Shown: in pieces, positions 24,813-36,694 of the stretch
Layout: each line of letters opens with the position of its first letter
How positions within the stretch are numbered: position 1 is the first letter of the stretch
NCBI GenBank assembly: GCA_030549775.1
Contig: CM060175.1
Span: 105,207,422 to 105,271,421, forward strand
Direction of reading: 5' to 3'
Length of the DNA stretch: 64,000 nt
Source of the DNA: Tamarix chinensis
Taxonomy: Eukaryota; Streptophyta; Magnoliopsida; Caryophyllales; Tamaricaceae
Notes under the pieces: model-generated
What the model saw: the letters and a program-made list of their open reading frames with translations, nothing else
Told to the model about the DNA's origin: nothing
Database searches by the model: none
Made by a program: the position numbers and the translations under genes

Positions 24813-27255
24813 AATTTACCAAGATACCCCTTTTACTTTATAAAATTTTCATTTTACCCCTTTACTTACAAAATTACCATAATATCCTTTCCATTATATT
24901 TAATCCACCAAAATACTTTCTCACATCCAAAAATTACCAAATTATCCCCTTTCCATAAAAATTACTAAAATGCCCTCCTTCTTTGTCCATTTACTCTTAT
25001 AATTTACCATTTTACCCTTATTATAGCACTTTTACCAAAATACCATCACTACATAAAATATCAATATTAAAGCTCCATACCCATCATTCAACTCCACCAA
25101 CAATTATTAATTATCATTAACACATATTAACACCTACCACACATATTTTTAGGCCACACCTTTTGCACATGAAAAAATTACCAAAATGCCCCTAGTGCTC
25201 ATATTAATATTATTTATGCACCAAATAGCCATATTAACATATCATATCATACATATACTCTTAACATCATTATTAACAACAAAACTCCTTCCTTAAGCAT
25301 TATTTCTACACATGATACATAAATTAACATGCTTTTCTTTTTCAATCAACACATGCCACTAAATACATCATACTTAACAACATACGTAATGCATGTAAAC
25401 ATATTAAAAACCCTAATGTGCTAGCATACATATATTCATACGTTTAAGTAAGATTTAACGGTTACCTTATTTTCCACAAAAATCAAACCTTACGGGTACC
25501 CTGGTTAAAGGCTTAAGCTTTGATTAGTAAAAATCAATCCCTAAAAACAATATCTAAAATTAGCATAATAGAAGTAGAAAATCAAAGGAATAATTTATTA
25601 TCGAAAGCTTAAATTAATGTATACTAATATTAACTATTTTTATACCTTGAAACTAACTAGATTTGGGCTAAAAATAAGGAAAGGCTCACGCTGCATAAGC
25701 AGCGTGAGTTGCATGTAGAAGACAAGGGAGAAAGGGAGTTGAAGAGGGAGGGGTGTTGGTTCGGGTTAGGGTTTTGGGGGCTAAGAGGACGGCAGGTAGA
25801 GGAGAGTTAGGGTAGGGGCTGGGTGTAGGGGTGGAGTGGGGGTGTAGGTGGTGGTCGGGATGGGTTATCGGCGGCGGAGGCGGCAGCTGTAGGTTGGGAA
25901 AAGTGGGTCAAGGGTTGGGCAGAGGAGAAGAAGAAGGAAAAGGAGGGGTTGTAAGGTTGGGTTTCGGCCAAAGGAGGATGTGGGGTGGTAGAGGAGGTTG
26001 TAGGGAGTAGACTGGTGGCTTGGGAGGCAGCGAAAGTGGCGTAATGGCGGCAGACGATGGAGGTGCAGGGTGGAGGTCGAGAAGGGGGAAAAGAAAAAGA
26101 AGGGGAAGAAGGGTGGCTGCAAGGGCTCCAAGGGGTGGTTTGGTGGTGCAAGGTGGCAGCAAGGGTGGTAGGAGAAGGTGCAGGTGGTTGGTGGGGCAAT
26201 AGAAGCGACGGTAGAGGGTGGCAAAGAAAAAACTAGGGAAGGAAAGGAGAGGAGAATAAAGGGAGAAGAAGAGGTTGGGAGAGGGAAGGGAGTGGGCTCA
26301 AATAGGGCAGAATGAACGAGGAAGGAAGAAGAAAAATAAGAGGGAGAAGAGGGGAGGTAGGTGAGGCCGGTCAGGGGTAGGTTGTAGGTGGCATGTGGTG
26401 CTGGGGTGTAGGGAGAAGGAAGGGAAATAAGGAAAAGGAAAGCACTTGGGATTGGGGGCGTAGGTCGAGTTTGGTCTGAAAATAGGAAGAAAAGGAGGGG
26501 GAGAGAGAGTAAGTTGCAGGGGAGGCAAGTGGTGGCAAGAGGCGATGAATGAGGCTGTTGTGGCGTAGGTTGACGGTCAGGGAAGGAGAAGAGAAAGAAG
26601 AAGAAGAAGAAGAAGAAGAAGAAGAAGAAGAAAAGGAAAGGAGGGGTAGGTTGATCTTGCGAGGAGAAAAGGAAGGACAGGCCAGCCCGCACACGGGGGA
26701 GGAAGCAACAACTGGGTTGGCCCGGTCGGGGGGAAGGAAGGAAAGAAAAGAAGGGGGAAGGTTGAGCCATCGCGCGGGAGAAGGGAAAATGGAAGGGAAA
26801 GAAACTGGCCGATGGCCCAATGCAAAGGGGGAAAGAAGGGCAGTAGGCCTGACGACCCAAAGGAGAAAGAAGGAAAGGAAAAAGAAAGGAAAATGAGAAA
26901 GAAAAAGGAAAAAGAAAAAAGAAAAATGGGGATAAATAAAATAAAATAAATTTTAGAATAATAGAATTTAATATTTTTGATAGATAAATTAATTTAATAA
27001 TTTAATTTATTAACATTTAATATATTATTTTTAAAAAGGTTATTTTAGAAAAAATATTGGTTTGAAAAATTATTTAGATAAATAAGTATGATAAAATAGC
27101 AAGATACTTATTTTAATTTATTAAATATTCATATCCATTTTTATATACTCAAAAATCCACAAAATAATTAGCTTAAATAAATTTTAATTTTAATTTATCC
27201 TAAATAAAGGTTATTTATTAAATTGTCGGTTTTTAAAACTTTTTGGGGTATTACA
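24813..27255 (-). mobile_element. Right arm of the LTR hit by LTR-C, with purine-rich block
   Basis: The TTACC repeat pattern from the left arm resumes here (24813-25200), followed by an AT-rich stretch, then a long G/A-rich block (25680-26930) with a (GAA)n run at 26594-26631, then AT-rich DNA ending GGGGTATTACA at 27255. The purine block is the same compositional domain as 57000-58250 in LTR-E. The 331-residue minus-strand frame there is Pro/Ser/Phe low complexity, not a protein family. On the minus strand, CCTTGGGGGATAG directly precedes TGTAATACCCC, as a polypurine tract would precede a 3' LTR. Confidence 0.65.
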
Positions 27256-29492
27256 CTATCCCCCAAGGATCAGGTAACCCATACCCATACTCAACTTGAC
27301 TTTCTTTGGCTTTACATGATTAGTATTTTATTCATAAAGATGGGTGATTATACAAGGCCCATACAAAGTAAGCACGTCAACTTTCATGTTAATCCGTATT
27401 AATCCTTTTACTTTATTTTTCCTAATCATGTAGGTTTTCCATTTATCCTTAGCCAATGTTATTCATATCCACCATTATACATAATTCCATCCCAAGATGA
27501 GTTTCATTACTCTTTTCTCAATTGACCTCACTTATCATAAGTGAATTGCCCATTTAGTCCTTTTCACTACTCATTGACCATAACATAATTCATGATCCAT
27601 TTTGATCTTTTAATTAGGCCAATAGTTTATGATGAAATCTATATTTTATCCCATTAATAACTATAGTATAATATCAATCATAATCTCAAAGCATAACCAA
27701 ACAAAAAAGAAGCAATTTGAGCAAACCATTTGAACCAGTCGATCGGTTTGGCCCAATCAGCCGATCGACTTGGGTTGACTAGTCAACCGGTTTGACTCAA
27801 CCAGATCACACTTTTCTCAAATTGGTTGATTGGTTTGGGTAAACCAGTTGAATGTTCATAGATCATTCAGTGATCTAGTTTGCCAAACCAATCGATGATT
27901 TTAAGTACAGAGCAAGACCAAGGTCTCTCTAGGCGTACCAATCAATGGTTTGGGTTAACCAGTCAACTTTTCTAAGAACCAATCAATTGATTTGACCTAA
28001 CCAGTCAATTGGTTTACCCTAATACAACACCAAATCACAAATTTCATCTAGATTATTTCATATAAATCCTTTTTAGCCATATTAAAACATGTATTAACAT
28101 CAACTAACTTATTTCCAACTAAAGTAACAAATATTTCTCAACAGGAGATCATCATAGCCTACTTTTAACCATTTTCATGCTTTTTACTCAAACCATGTCA
28201 TTTAAGCATGCAAATCATATATACAACTGCATTTCTTCATGCCAACATACATCAATCAACTTAATATAACACCTATCATGTAAGAACACATACTAAACAT
28301 TTTAGAAGCAAGAATCACTTACTTGATGCAAGCAAAATCCTCTTAAAAATAAAAATTCCAACTATGAAAATTCTCAGCTTTGAAAACCTTAAAATCAAAG
28401 TCTTAAACTCAAAAATTGTATCAAAATCTTATCATATTTTAAATCTTAAAAACATAAGAGAATAAGAACATACCAACTGAAAGTCAAAACTCAACCTTTT
28501 CCCAGAATCTAACTCCACCTTACTTGAGAATCAAAATAAGAAAAATCTAAAGATAGGATGAGAAAATTATGTGAAATTAGATTGACAAGGATAAAAATGT
28601 GGAAGGAAGAGAGGAATGTAGGAGTTAAGAAAATTTGGTGGCTAAAAGAAATGTATAATCTAGGGATGATTGGGGCTATTTATAGTTAACCAATCAAAAT
28701 GAATTATTAAGGGTTTAGAGATTGACTGAAAACCCTACCATTGTCCTTTTGAATTCGATCAAACTGGACGGATATTGTCCAGGATTTGCTTACCTCTTCT
28801 CTAGAGTTCAAACGGTGTCTATGAAAAATTCAGATCAATTAGGCCAAAATTTGCACTCACGAATGGAGTAATAGGAAGTCAGTGTGGAAGGAATCTCCTA
28901 ATTTCTTAGAGGCATACCTGAGATTGAAGCATTCGATCTCAGAACCTTACATAGGAGAGAGGAGGAAGAAGACAATTGCTGAGGTCATATTTCCCACTCA
29001 TTTGTCCCAATCGACCTCCAAATCAAATTAAGGCAATATTTTGGGTTAAATGCATCATAAAAATGGTTAGGAATCTCTTAGGGACAATCTCTCATGGTTT
29101 AGTAAAGTTCCAATTTAGTGTAATAATTTTCCAGGAAAATAAAGCTATAAAATGTGACCAACTCGACAAACTAATCAATGGGTTTAGGTCTACCAGTTGA
29201 TTATTCATCCACCAATTGATCAGTTTTCCGCAACCAATCGATCATTTTAGTCAAGGAACCCTATTTAGATAAAATGAAAAACCAATAGATTGTTTCATGG
29301 AACCAATGGATAGGTTCATGGAACCAGTCGATAGGTTTGTCTACAAGACTCACTAAACTTAATTTTTCAACCTGATTTCAAATCAAATTTTATCCCAAAC
29401 CATTCATAATATTAAATTAAAATCAAAGGCCCAAAATTTGGCAAAAATCCTCATTCAACCATCATACAAAAATGTGGGGTATTAGTATTACA
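27256..29492 (-). mobile_element. Right segment of the GATAA-bounded block, rich in AACCAGTCGAT motifs
   Basis: On the minus strand it starts TGTAATACTAATACCCC at 29492. It is non-coding with two clusters of a short degenerate motif (CCAATCGATTGGTTT-like), 27725-28025 and 29160-29340. The left edge abuts a purine tract (minus strand CCTTGGGGGATAG). It could be a 5' LTR plus remnant interior, or the 5' part of an LTR split at 27255. Confidence 0.5.
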
Positions 29493-30517
29493 GATAATGT
29501 ACTCAAAATGTGAGCATATTGTTCTAAAAGGAATTATCCTAAGTATTTAAATATCGTTGCTATTCAAGTGAGGTTTAGCTAACTAGGTAAGGGAAAAATC
29601 GTAGATGTCTGAGGTTTGAATACTCTCTTCCCCTGCATTGATGTCATTATAGTTTTATGATGATTGGCTTCCACCTATATAGTGCTTCATACTAAAATTA
29701 TGGGGACCCTTGAATTAAGAAAAAAAAAATCTTACTATTTTATTTTATTTATGCATTATAGTGTCCATTTTTTTCATTTGAAGAAGATGGACCAAAGTCT
29801 CCTAACAAAGGGAGAGCGATATATGACGGAAGGTTCAGTTCCCAGGTCAATCTTGCATGATTTTTGTTTACGTTTGTGCTTATAAATAGATGACTTACAA
29901 CATAATGGGTTGTAACAATACAATGGTCAAATGGTTTGTTGGACTCCTAGTTTGGAGACTTATTGAGCCAACCAACTCCTATATGTTACTTAGGTTAGGT
30001 TCTTCTCATTTTATTTTAAAAAATTATTAGATCATATTGAATAAAATAAGTAAAAAAAAATAGTAAGCCTTGCATTATAAAAAAAAATTATTAAGTCTTA
30101 AATAATAATAATAACAATAATAGTAATAGTAATAATAATAGCTATTATAATAATCATAAAAGTACAATAATATTTTTTATAAGATCAGATCAATTCAAAT
30201 TAGCAATAATCAAATGATGAGAAAATATTCTTATTGGCCGATAAATATGTATATGGAGGTTTTTTATTATATTTATCACTTGAGGATACATGTCAATTTT
30301 AAAGAAAATAATCATTTAAAAGACAAGTGAATATGCATAGAAATTTAACCATTGATATAGGGACATTCCACTAAAAGTAATCAGTTGCAGTTAGTTGATT
30401 GTCTTTTTATCAAAAGTAAATTTACAAAAGAGTTAGTATGATTTATGAAAGGTTGTGATTTAAGGATTAGGGTCTAAGAATAAAACTATTTGTAAATACT
30501 AGCAGGAGGTAATCTAT

Positions 30518-30520
<3 letters not shown>

Positions 30521-30567
<47 letters not shown>

Positions 30568-30582
30568 TAATAATAATAATAA
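30521..30582. repeat. (TAA)n microsatellite
   Basis: About 20 ATA/TAA trinucleotides with one single-base phase shift near 30563. Confidence 0.95.
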
Positions 30583-30666
30583 GGGGATTTGAATATGATA
30601 TGTCATTAACCAAATTTTGATCATAATAGTTAAACTAAAATGGTAAATCTTATGAGTATCGTCTAA

Positions 30667-30944
30667 TGGTGTGTTTGGTTTGGGGATAATGAAAGTTAAT
30701 AGAGGTGAATCAATTGATTCAACCCATTTGAAAATGGGTTTTGTTAAGTAAATCAAGGTTAAAGTATAAAATATTATATAAAAATATAAGTAAATTTTAT
30801 ACATTCACCTCAATCCAAAAGGGATTTTTAAAACATTCATTCTTATTCGTCTAGGTTAGATAAGTTAATTCCCTCCCTTCCCTTCACCTACATTAATTTG
30901 TAATGTTTTCCCTCACCCCGATTTATTCCAATCTAAACTGAGCA
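30667..30944. mobile_element. 278-bp Tourist-like MITE, TAA duplication
   Basis: TAA flanks both sides (30664-30666 and 30945-30947). The left end TGGTGTGTTTGGTTTGG and the reverse-complemented right end TGCTCAGTTTAGATTGG match at 12 of 17 positions. It is non-coding, with size and duplication as expected for a PIF-mobilised MITE. Confidence 0.65.
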
Positions 30945-31859
30945 TAAATTTATAGAAATCTGATGCTTTTAGTTGTATACATATCACGTGTGCATGTGTG
31001 TGTGTTTGATCACTTATGTTACTCATAAGTGTTTGATTATTTTATTTTTAATTTTTATTAATAGTTTAAATCAACTAAAGTAGTTAGTTGTTTTATATTT
31101 TTATTCTTTATATTTTTATCTCTTAATTTTAGGATATTTAGACTATTTTTTTAATGTATATAATATGTGTATCTATATATATTACCGTTTCTTTAATTTT
31201 TTTTAAATTGATGTTTTCATATTTTTTCCCGTTCCTGTCCCCATCCCTTCATTGATCTCTTTGGGGACAGGACTACCATTGAATGATGGATGTTTGCATG
31301 TCTCATTTATGGGTTTTGTTATTCGAAAAAAAATACTCCATGAAAAATACATTGCCAATAAACCCCTCATTGCCATTCCCTCCTGCCCTTGGTAATTTTT
31401 GTTGTTCTCCTCTCCCCCCTCCATGGGAAAATTTTTCTGTTCCCCCTCCTCGACCGATGATGAATTTTGTCGTTCCTTTATTTATGCATAATATATATAT
31501 ATATACAAGAATTGGTATATATTGAAGATATCTGCCATTTTCCTCTATCATTAGAAAATTATTATGAATAGGATGAGAATTTACATGCAGGGTATGGTTA
31601 TATAAGACAAAAAATTTATCAAATAAGGTATGGGTGTAAGTATTGGTAGAAAAAAAAAATTCTAATGCAAATTTTTCGTTTTGCTTTGTACTGTCTAAAT
31701 GCTTAGATAAACTTCAAACTACAATGAGCTTTGTTAATTTTATTCTTTGTTGTAAAAGAATCATCTAATAAGTTTAATTATAAATTTTTTAAAAACTAAT
31801 TTCATTGCTCAATATTCCTATAAAATTTCAAATTACTATTTTTTAAATACTTATAATAA

Positions 31860-34800
31860 ATAATGAATTTGGAAATCCTTCAAATTACGACGAGTTTGGA
31901 ACAACTACAAGCTAGGATGAGTTTAAAACTTTGATGAACTACGATGATGTGTTTAAAATTTCAATGTACTATGATGATGAATTTAGAATGTTTACAAGCT
32001 ATGAATACACAAGTGAAATATAAATGGATTCTCCAAATATTAGTTACAACTTAGACGAATAGGTTAATTTGTTTTTTATTATTTTAAATTGTGTCAACTA
32101 ATTTGGTTCAATGAAATTAATACTTCTTTTATAATATTATTATGGTAAACTATTTTTTTTTAGGATATGGAATATATGAATACATGTTTTACATCCCAAA
32201 TTTATCAAAAAAATATATAATAGAAATATTTTCTAATCATGAAGAACTTGTATCATGGGTCAAACAAATTGTTAGAACTCATAAGATGATTTTGATCATC
32301 AAAGATTCTAGAAAGGAAAATGGTATAGGGGCAGGTAGTGTCTTGATAAGATGTGAAAGAAGTGGAACATATGTGTATACTAGACCTATAGATACTAAAG
32401 GTGTACGTAATATAAATTCTAAAAAGAATGATTTTTTCTTTTTTATTATTAGTGTTGAAAATAATAATAGAGGATGGCAAGTGGTTGTTAGGAATGAGAC
32501 ACATAATCAAAAATTGGAAAATTATGAAAAATGTCATGTTGTTTCGGGTAAGTTAATAGAAAATGAAGTCCAATTTATTGATGAACTTATCAAAGTTAAC
32601 GTAAAGCTACGATAGATCATATTACTTTTTCAAAAATAATTTGAAGGAAATATAAGTATAAGAAGGCATATTTATAATGGTCGACAAAAACTTAGATCCA
32701 AAGAAATGGGCGGTCAATGTTACACCATATTATGAGTATGTTGGCTGAGAATTATTATTTTCATTAGCATTGAAGTGAGTCGGAATCAAATGTAATAAAC
32801 AAACATCTATTTACACATCCCATGTCTGTTAATATTTTATGCGCATATCCTTTTGTTTTACAAATGGATTGTGCATATAAAACAAATAGATATGGAATTC
32901 CCTTACTTGAAATCGTTGGACTAACACCAACACAATTGAATTTCAATGTTGCATGTGCAAACATGCCATATAAAAAGAAGAAAAATTATTTGTGGGTACT
33001 TGAGAGGTTAAAGACCTTGATGGGTCCATTTATGCTTATAACTACCATTATTACCAACCAAAGCTTTCTCTCATTTAAGTTGTGGGACATGTTTTTACCA
33101 CTTTAAAGTATTTATTATGTAGGTTTCATGCTAATAAAAATGTGGAGGAAAGATGAAAGAAAGTATCTGGTTATTCATCATTTGCACGTGATTTTATGTC
33201 ATGGTGGAAAAATATGATAGATGACACGGATGAACAAACATACAAGGAATGACTATTGTCATTAGAAGAAGATTATAGAAACATGTCTAGCCTAATTTTG
33301 TATTTAAAGATGAATTGGCTATAGCCATATAAATACAAAATCATTTATGCTTTCTTTGATGATGTGTTTTATATCCATCATATTACAATGAACATGTATG
33401 ATTTATATTTTATCTCCTGATATAGTTTCTTTTATTTCTTCCTGCTGAGAAACTAATATATTATTTTTTTCATAAACAAGGTTAAAGGTGCTCATGGATC
33501 TTTAAAGAGGTTTTTAGAGACATCACGAGGAAGATTCAACATAGTATTAAAACAAATGCACACGTTCTTAAAATAAAAACATGACAAGATCAAAGCATCG
33601 CTAGAGATGTCTTTGTTCAATACTCCTCATTTTTCTACAAATGCCCTTTACGCCAATTTGATAGGTCACATCTCTATATACAATGAAGTTAGTCAACAAA
33701 TACTATCAAAGAAGTAGTTATGCAGGTACTGATGATGATTTATATGGATGTTATATGAGTCGTATGCATAGGATATTATGTATACACGAGATAAATAACT
33801 ACATTCATAACTACATGTCAATCTCCCTGTCATTTATTTATTCATTCTAGAAGAAACTCAACATATATGGGCCCATTAATCCACCAACTCTACAAGAACC
33901 ATCAGAGTTTATACCTCATTTACTCCATATTTCTATAGTAGTTGTTATGAGACAGCCACCAGCGATATAGAATCAATTGGCAAGAGAGATATTTAATATT
34001 ATGGTTCTCTAAAGAACACCTCTCCAGGAGCCACCAGCACGACAACATAGGAGTCACTTAAGGAGTTCCACCAAAAGAGAACCATCTAGTTGGGAATACA
34101 CAAAACAACAATCATCAACTCATTTGGGATCAACACAAGCTTGAGGTAGGTTGTCTCCAAGTCATGGTTGGGCCCTAAGTCAGGGTCAAGGACAATAATT
34201 GACATTTATTTCATTGGTCTAATTACAATTTCCATATGTGAGTAAAATGAATCAACATATAATTCTATATATTAGTACCTGGTATAATGTGTTAGGAGAT
34301 GGGAATTGTGGTTTCAAAGCCTTGACATATATTATACTAGGAGATGAGTATCGGTGGGTTCAGATTTGTACCGACTTATATCACTAGATATTAGCTAGAT
34401 GACAGCTTTGCAAGAATGTGTTTGTATATGTCACCGTTGATCAATTTCTTAATACTATTGTCGATTGAGAAGGGTCAGCTCCGATGGCACACTAGATGGA
34501 AATACCAGATATTGGTCATGTCATTGCAACCCATTACTATGTGTTGTTTGCATATTACTCGTTGAATGCATGCAGTTCATTCCTACCTTTGGTGGTGCAG
34601 CATGGAATGCAAGGTCTTGAAAATGAAGTGACTATATGGTTTTTGTAAGACACGAGTCACTACATATTGGTGTGTGAGTGTTTTATGTCTTTTTTTTCAT
34701 ATTAGTATTATATCAGTGTCGGTTCTTATAAATTTTTTATACAAGTATATCTTTTGGACAATTTTCCACTCTCACCAATGTATGCAAATTGGAACAGATA

Positions 34801-34912
34801 GTCTAATAGCAGTGTTTCAACATGGAATACACTATATTCGTTAAGATTCCAACAATGATGCTCTTTGGTACACGATGGCACACAAGAACCACATCCTCTA
34901 TCTTCAGACTTA
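31860..34912 (+). pseudogene. Mutator-like (MULE) transposase with OTU protease-like C-terminus, degenerate
   Basis: Segments in order: an Asp/Tyr/Asn-rich start (about 31860-32070); a FAR1-like N-terminal domain (32160-32615: FSNHEELVSWVKQ, IRCERSGTYVYTR, WQVVVRNETHN), where the usual zinc-ligand cysteines after the CERSG motif are gone; the MULE catalytic domain (32800-33540: VLQMDCAYKTNRYGIPLLEI holds the first Asp); a SWIM-like stretch (33735-33810); a disordered linker; and an OTU-like cysteine protease segment (34285-34690: VLGDGNCGFKALTYI, later DTSHYILV with the candidate His). The second catalytic Asp is read as Asn (TIITNQ, about 33050) and the catalytic Glu region reads KVKGAHGSLKRFLE. 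Many stops. It converges with the PMD gene on the other strand. Confidence 0.85.
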
Positions 34913-35224
34913 ACTTTTATCTATAGTTGTTGTACTTTTTTCTAAGTTTATTTGTATGTGACCTTTGAAACATGTATATGATGATTTTTTTTCCAATTTG
35001 TGTTTATTTCCTTGTTACCTTTCCATGATAGCTTAAGTATCTAAGCTATGGTAATCGGATATATTTGTATGTTATTCAGCTTAAGTATCTCAGTATTTGA
35101 TGTGCTGGATGTAGATTGGATGATACTTTCTTAATCATGAAATAACATAAAAAATACATTCTATAATTGTTAAAAAAATATATATTAATAAAAGTATATG
35201 ACCATACAGTAATAAATCAAGCTC
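34913..35224. other. Spacer between convergent MULE and PMD remnants
   Basis: AT-rich and non-coding. Both flanking pseudogenes end toward this spacer, so it would hold both 3' ends. Confidence 0.5.
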
Positions 35225-36275
35225 AATGTAAATGCCCACGCTCACACCTAGGTACAGTAACTCCTAAATCATGTACAAGATTTTCAATGTATGTAACTAG
35301 ATGCTGGTAATTTAGAGCTGGCTCTCCCTTCCAATAGAATTAGCAGATAGTTTTACGTGCTTCGTTAAGACATCTTTTGGCTAGAATTTCATGCTCATCA
35401 TTTGGATGTCCGACCAAATATTCATCTGTTGTTGCCGATAAAAACCTATGAGTTATAGGAACATACCAATCCATACAGTCATGAGCCATATCCCATGGAT
35501 TTTAAACCAATGATCCAAAAACATTCAGGACCAATATGTGTTCATGTCTCAAGAACCATTTGCTAAGCATGTGTGCATAATAAACTTTGTGTTTTTTAAG
35601 AGAATGATCTCTGTACGTATTTCTAGTGGATTTGATAGGCTTCTCATAGATTACTTGCATATATCTGAACTAGCGTGTCACTCTATATGGCATATAAAAT
35701 TCCAATTTCTCAAAACAATGTAAATAATTGTGATACAATACCATATGACAATCCCTATAGAAATAAGCCATTCCATATGGATCCAAATGACCTGTCACAA
35801 AAAAAATTAAACTAAATATGGATATTGCTATAATAATATAATAAGAATGTGATAATTTGAGCATACCTTTAACACGGACATAAGATCAATATTAGATAGA
35901 AACTACTCAAGCGTCTCTAATTTATTGTCAAATTTATGTCCACAAGACCATATCATACAATGGAGATGGTCTAGATCATAGCCAGATCGTTCAGCTCCAA
36001 ACCCTAAAGAGTATTCATAAATCTATGTATGTTATAGTATTCAGTTGTTAGAATTATAACTAATAAATCCAAGTATGTACTATATATATGATAATTATAA
36101 AATTACCTGCAGTAGAGTGACATATCCTGACATCTAAGTAGCATGAACTCTAGAAGCCATACCAATAAATCAATATAGAAAAGTAAGTGTGGTTGCACCC
36201 CATGCATAACCTTCAACACGCCTAAGATCTTGGAGAAAGAGAATATATTACAGATTGAATTTATCAACTAACTTA
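35225..36275 (-). pseudogene. Plant mobile domain (PMD) gene, 3' part
   Basis: Read on the minus strand from 36275, the frame gives LQDLRRVEGYAWGATTLTFLY and SGYVTLLQ, then across probable introns SYDLDHLHCM, GHLDPYGMAYFYRDC, LEFYMPYRVTRQF, and WDMAHDCMDWYVPITHRFL, ending near VPRCERG (35230). This is the order of the plant mobile domain (aminotransferase-like PMD, MAIN/MAIL proteins), found both in host genes and inside transposons. Several stops interrupt it. The 5' part lies beyond the Athila insertion at 48352-48830, and the frame joins across the TCGAC target site. Its role in transposons is not known. Confidence 0.8.
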
Positions 36276-36559
36276 TCGACTGATAGATGAGATTTATTGA
36301 TTATTTTCATGTCTAAAAATATCATTTATCCCTCATTTATTCTACTAGATTTAATCTTTTCGTCGAGTTTTCCTCCTTTGAATAAATTTTACAAGAAAGA
36401 AAAGAATTGAAGAAATTCAAGGAGAAATCAATGAGAAGAAGAAATCAAGTAGAGAACACATCAAGAAATGCCGAATCAAGGAGAGAAAAGTTGGAAAGGG
36501 AACAAATATATCAAGAGAAGCTAAGTTGAAACTTTCAAAGGAATTGAGTGGAAGAGTCA

Positions 36560-36694
36560 AAAACACGGGGGTCCCGTGTTTCCATAACACGGACCGTGTT
36601 ATTTATCCCGAGTATCGGTCTATAAATCCTTGTCAGCAGAGCAGTTAGAAGAAAACACGGGGGTCCCGTGTTTCATAAACACGGACCGTGTTTT
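36560..36694 (+). promoter_or_regulatory. Paired palindromes flanking a TATA-like box in the Athila LTR
   Basis: Two copies (36560-36600 and 36653-36693) of AAACACGGGGGTCCCGTGTT followed closely by AACACGGACCGTGTT, each half a strong palindrome. A TATA-like TCTATAAATCC lies between them. The same layout is in the 3' LTR at 47089-47222. The regulatory role is inferred from position and symmetry. Confidence 0.5.

Larger units (their letters stand above)
18450..29492 (-). mobile_element. Nested block of large LTRs bounded by GATAA
   Basis: The left end is TGTTACACCCC at 18450, preceded by GATAA (18445-18449). The right end is TGGGGTATTAGTATTACA at 29492, followed by GATAA (29493-29497). The matching 5-mers abut TG- and -CA ends, so the whole block behaves as one insertion later hit by others. 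Inside are LTR-C (with its own duplication) and an internal junction at 27255/27256. There are two readings: a minus-strand element with its 3' LTR at 27255-18450 and a shortened 5' part at 27256-29492; or one LTR invaded by a second LTR whose left edge is not clear. No gag or pol remains. Confidence 0.6.
29498..31859. other. AT-rich non-coding stretch with microsatellites and a MITE
   Basis: No supported gene. Small frames at 29664-29885 and 31203-31551 have no recognisable family. It contains a TAA/ATA repeat, a Tourist-like MITE and a C-rich stretch (31370-31480) that resembles repeats at 50440-51110. Confidence 0.5.

Noticed and set aside
25865..26860. 331-codon minus-strand open frame
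   Set aside because: It lies in the purine-rich LTR block. The translation is Pro/Ser/Phe-rich low complexity with overlapping open frames on both strands, and it has no domain.
32142..33106. Host FAR1/FHY3-type transcription factor gene
   Set aside because: The linked SWIM-like and OTU segments, the many stops and the convergent PMD gene fit a decayed MULE better than a host FRS gene.
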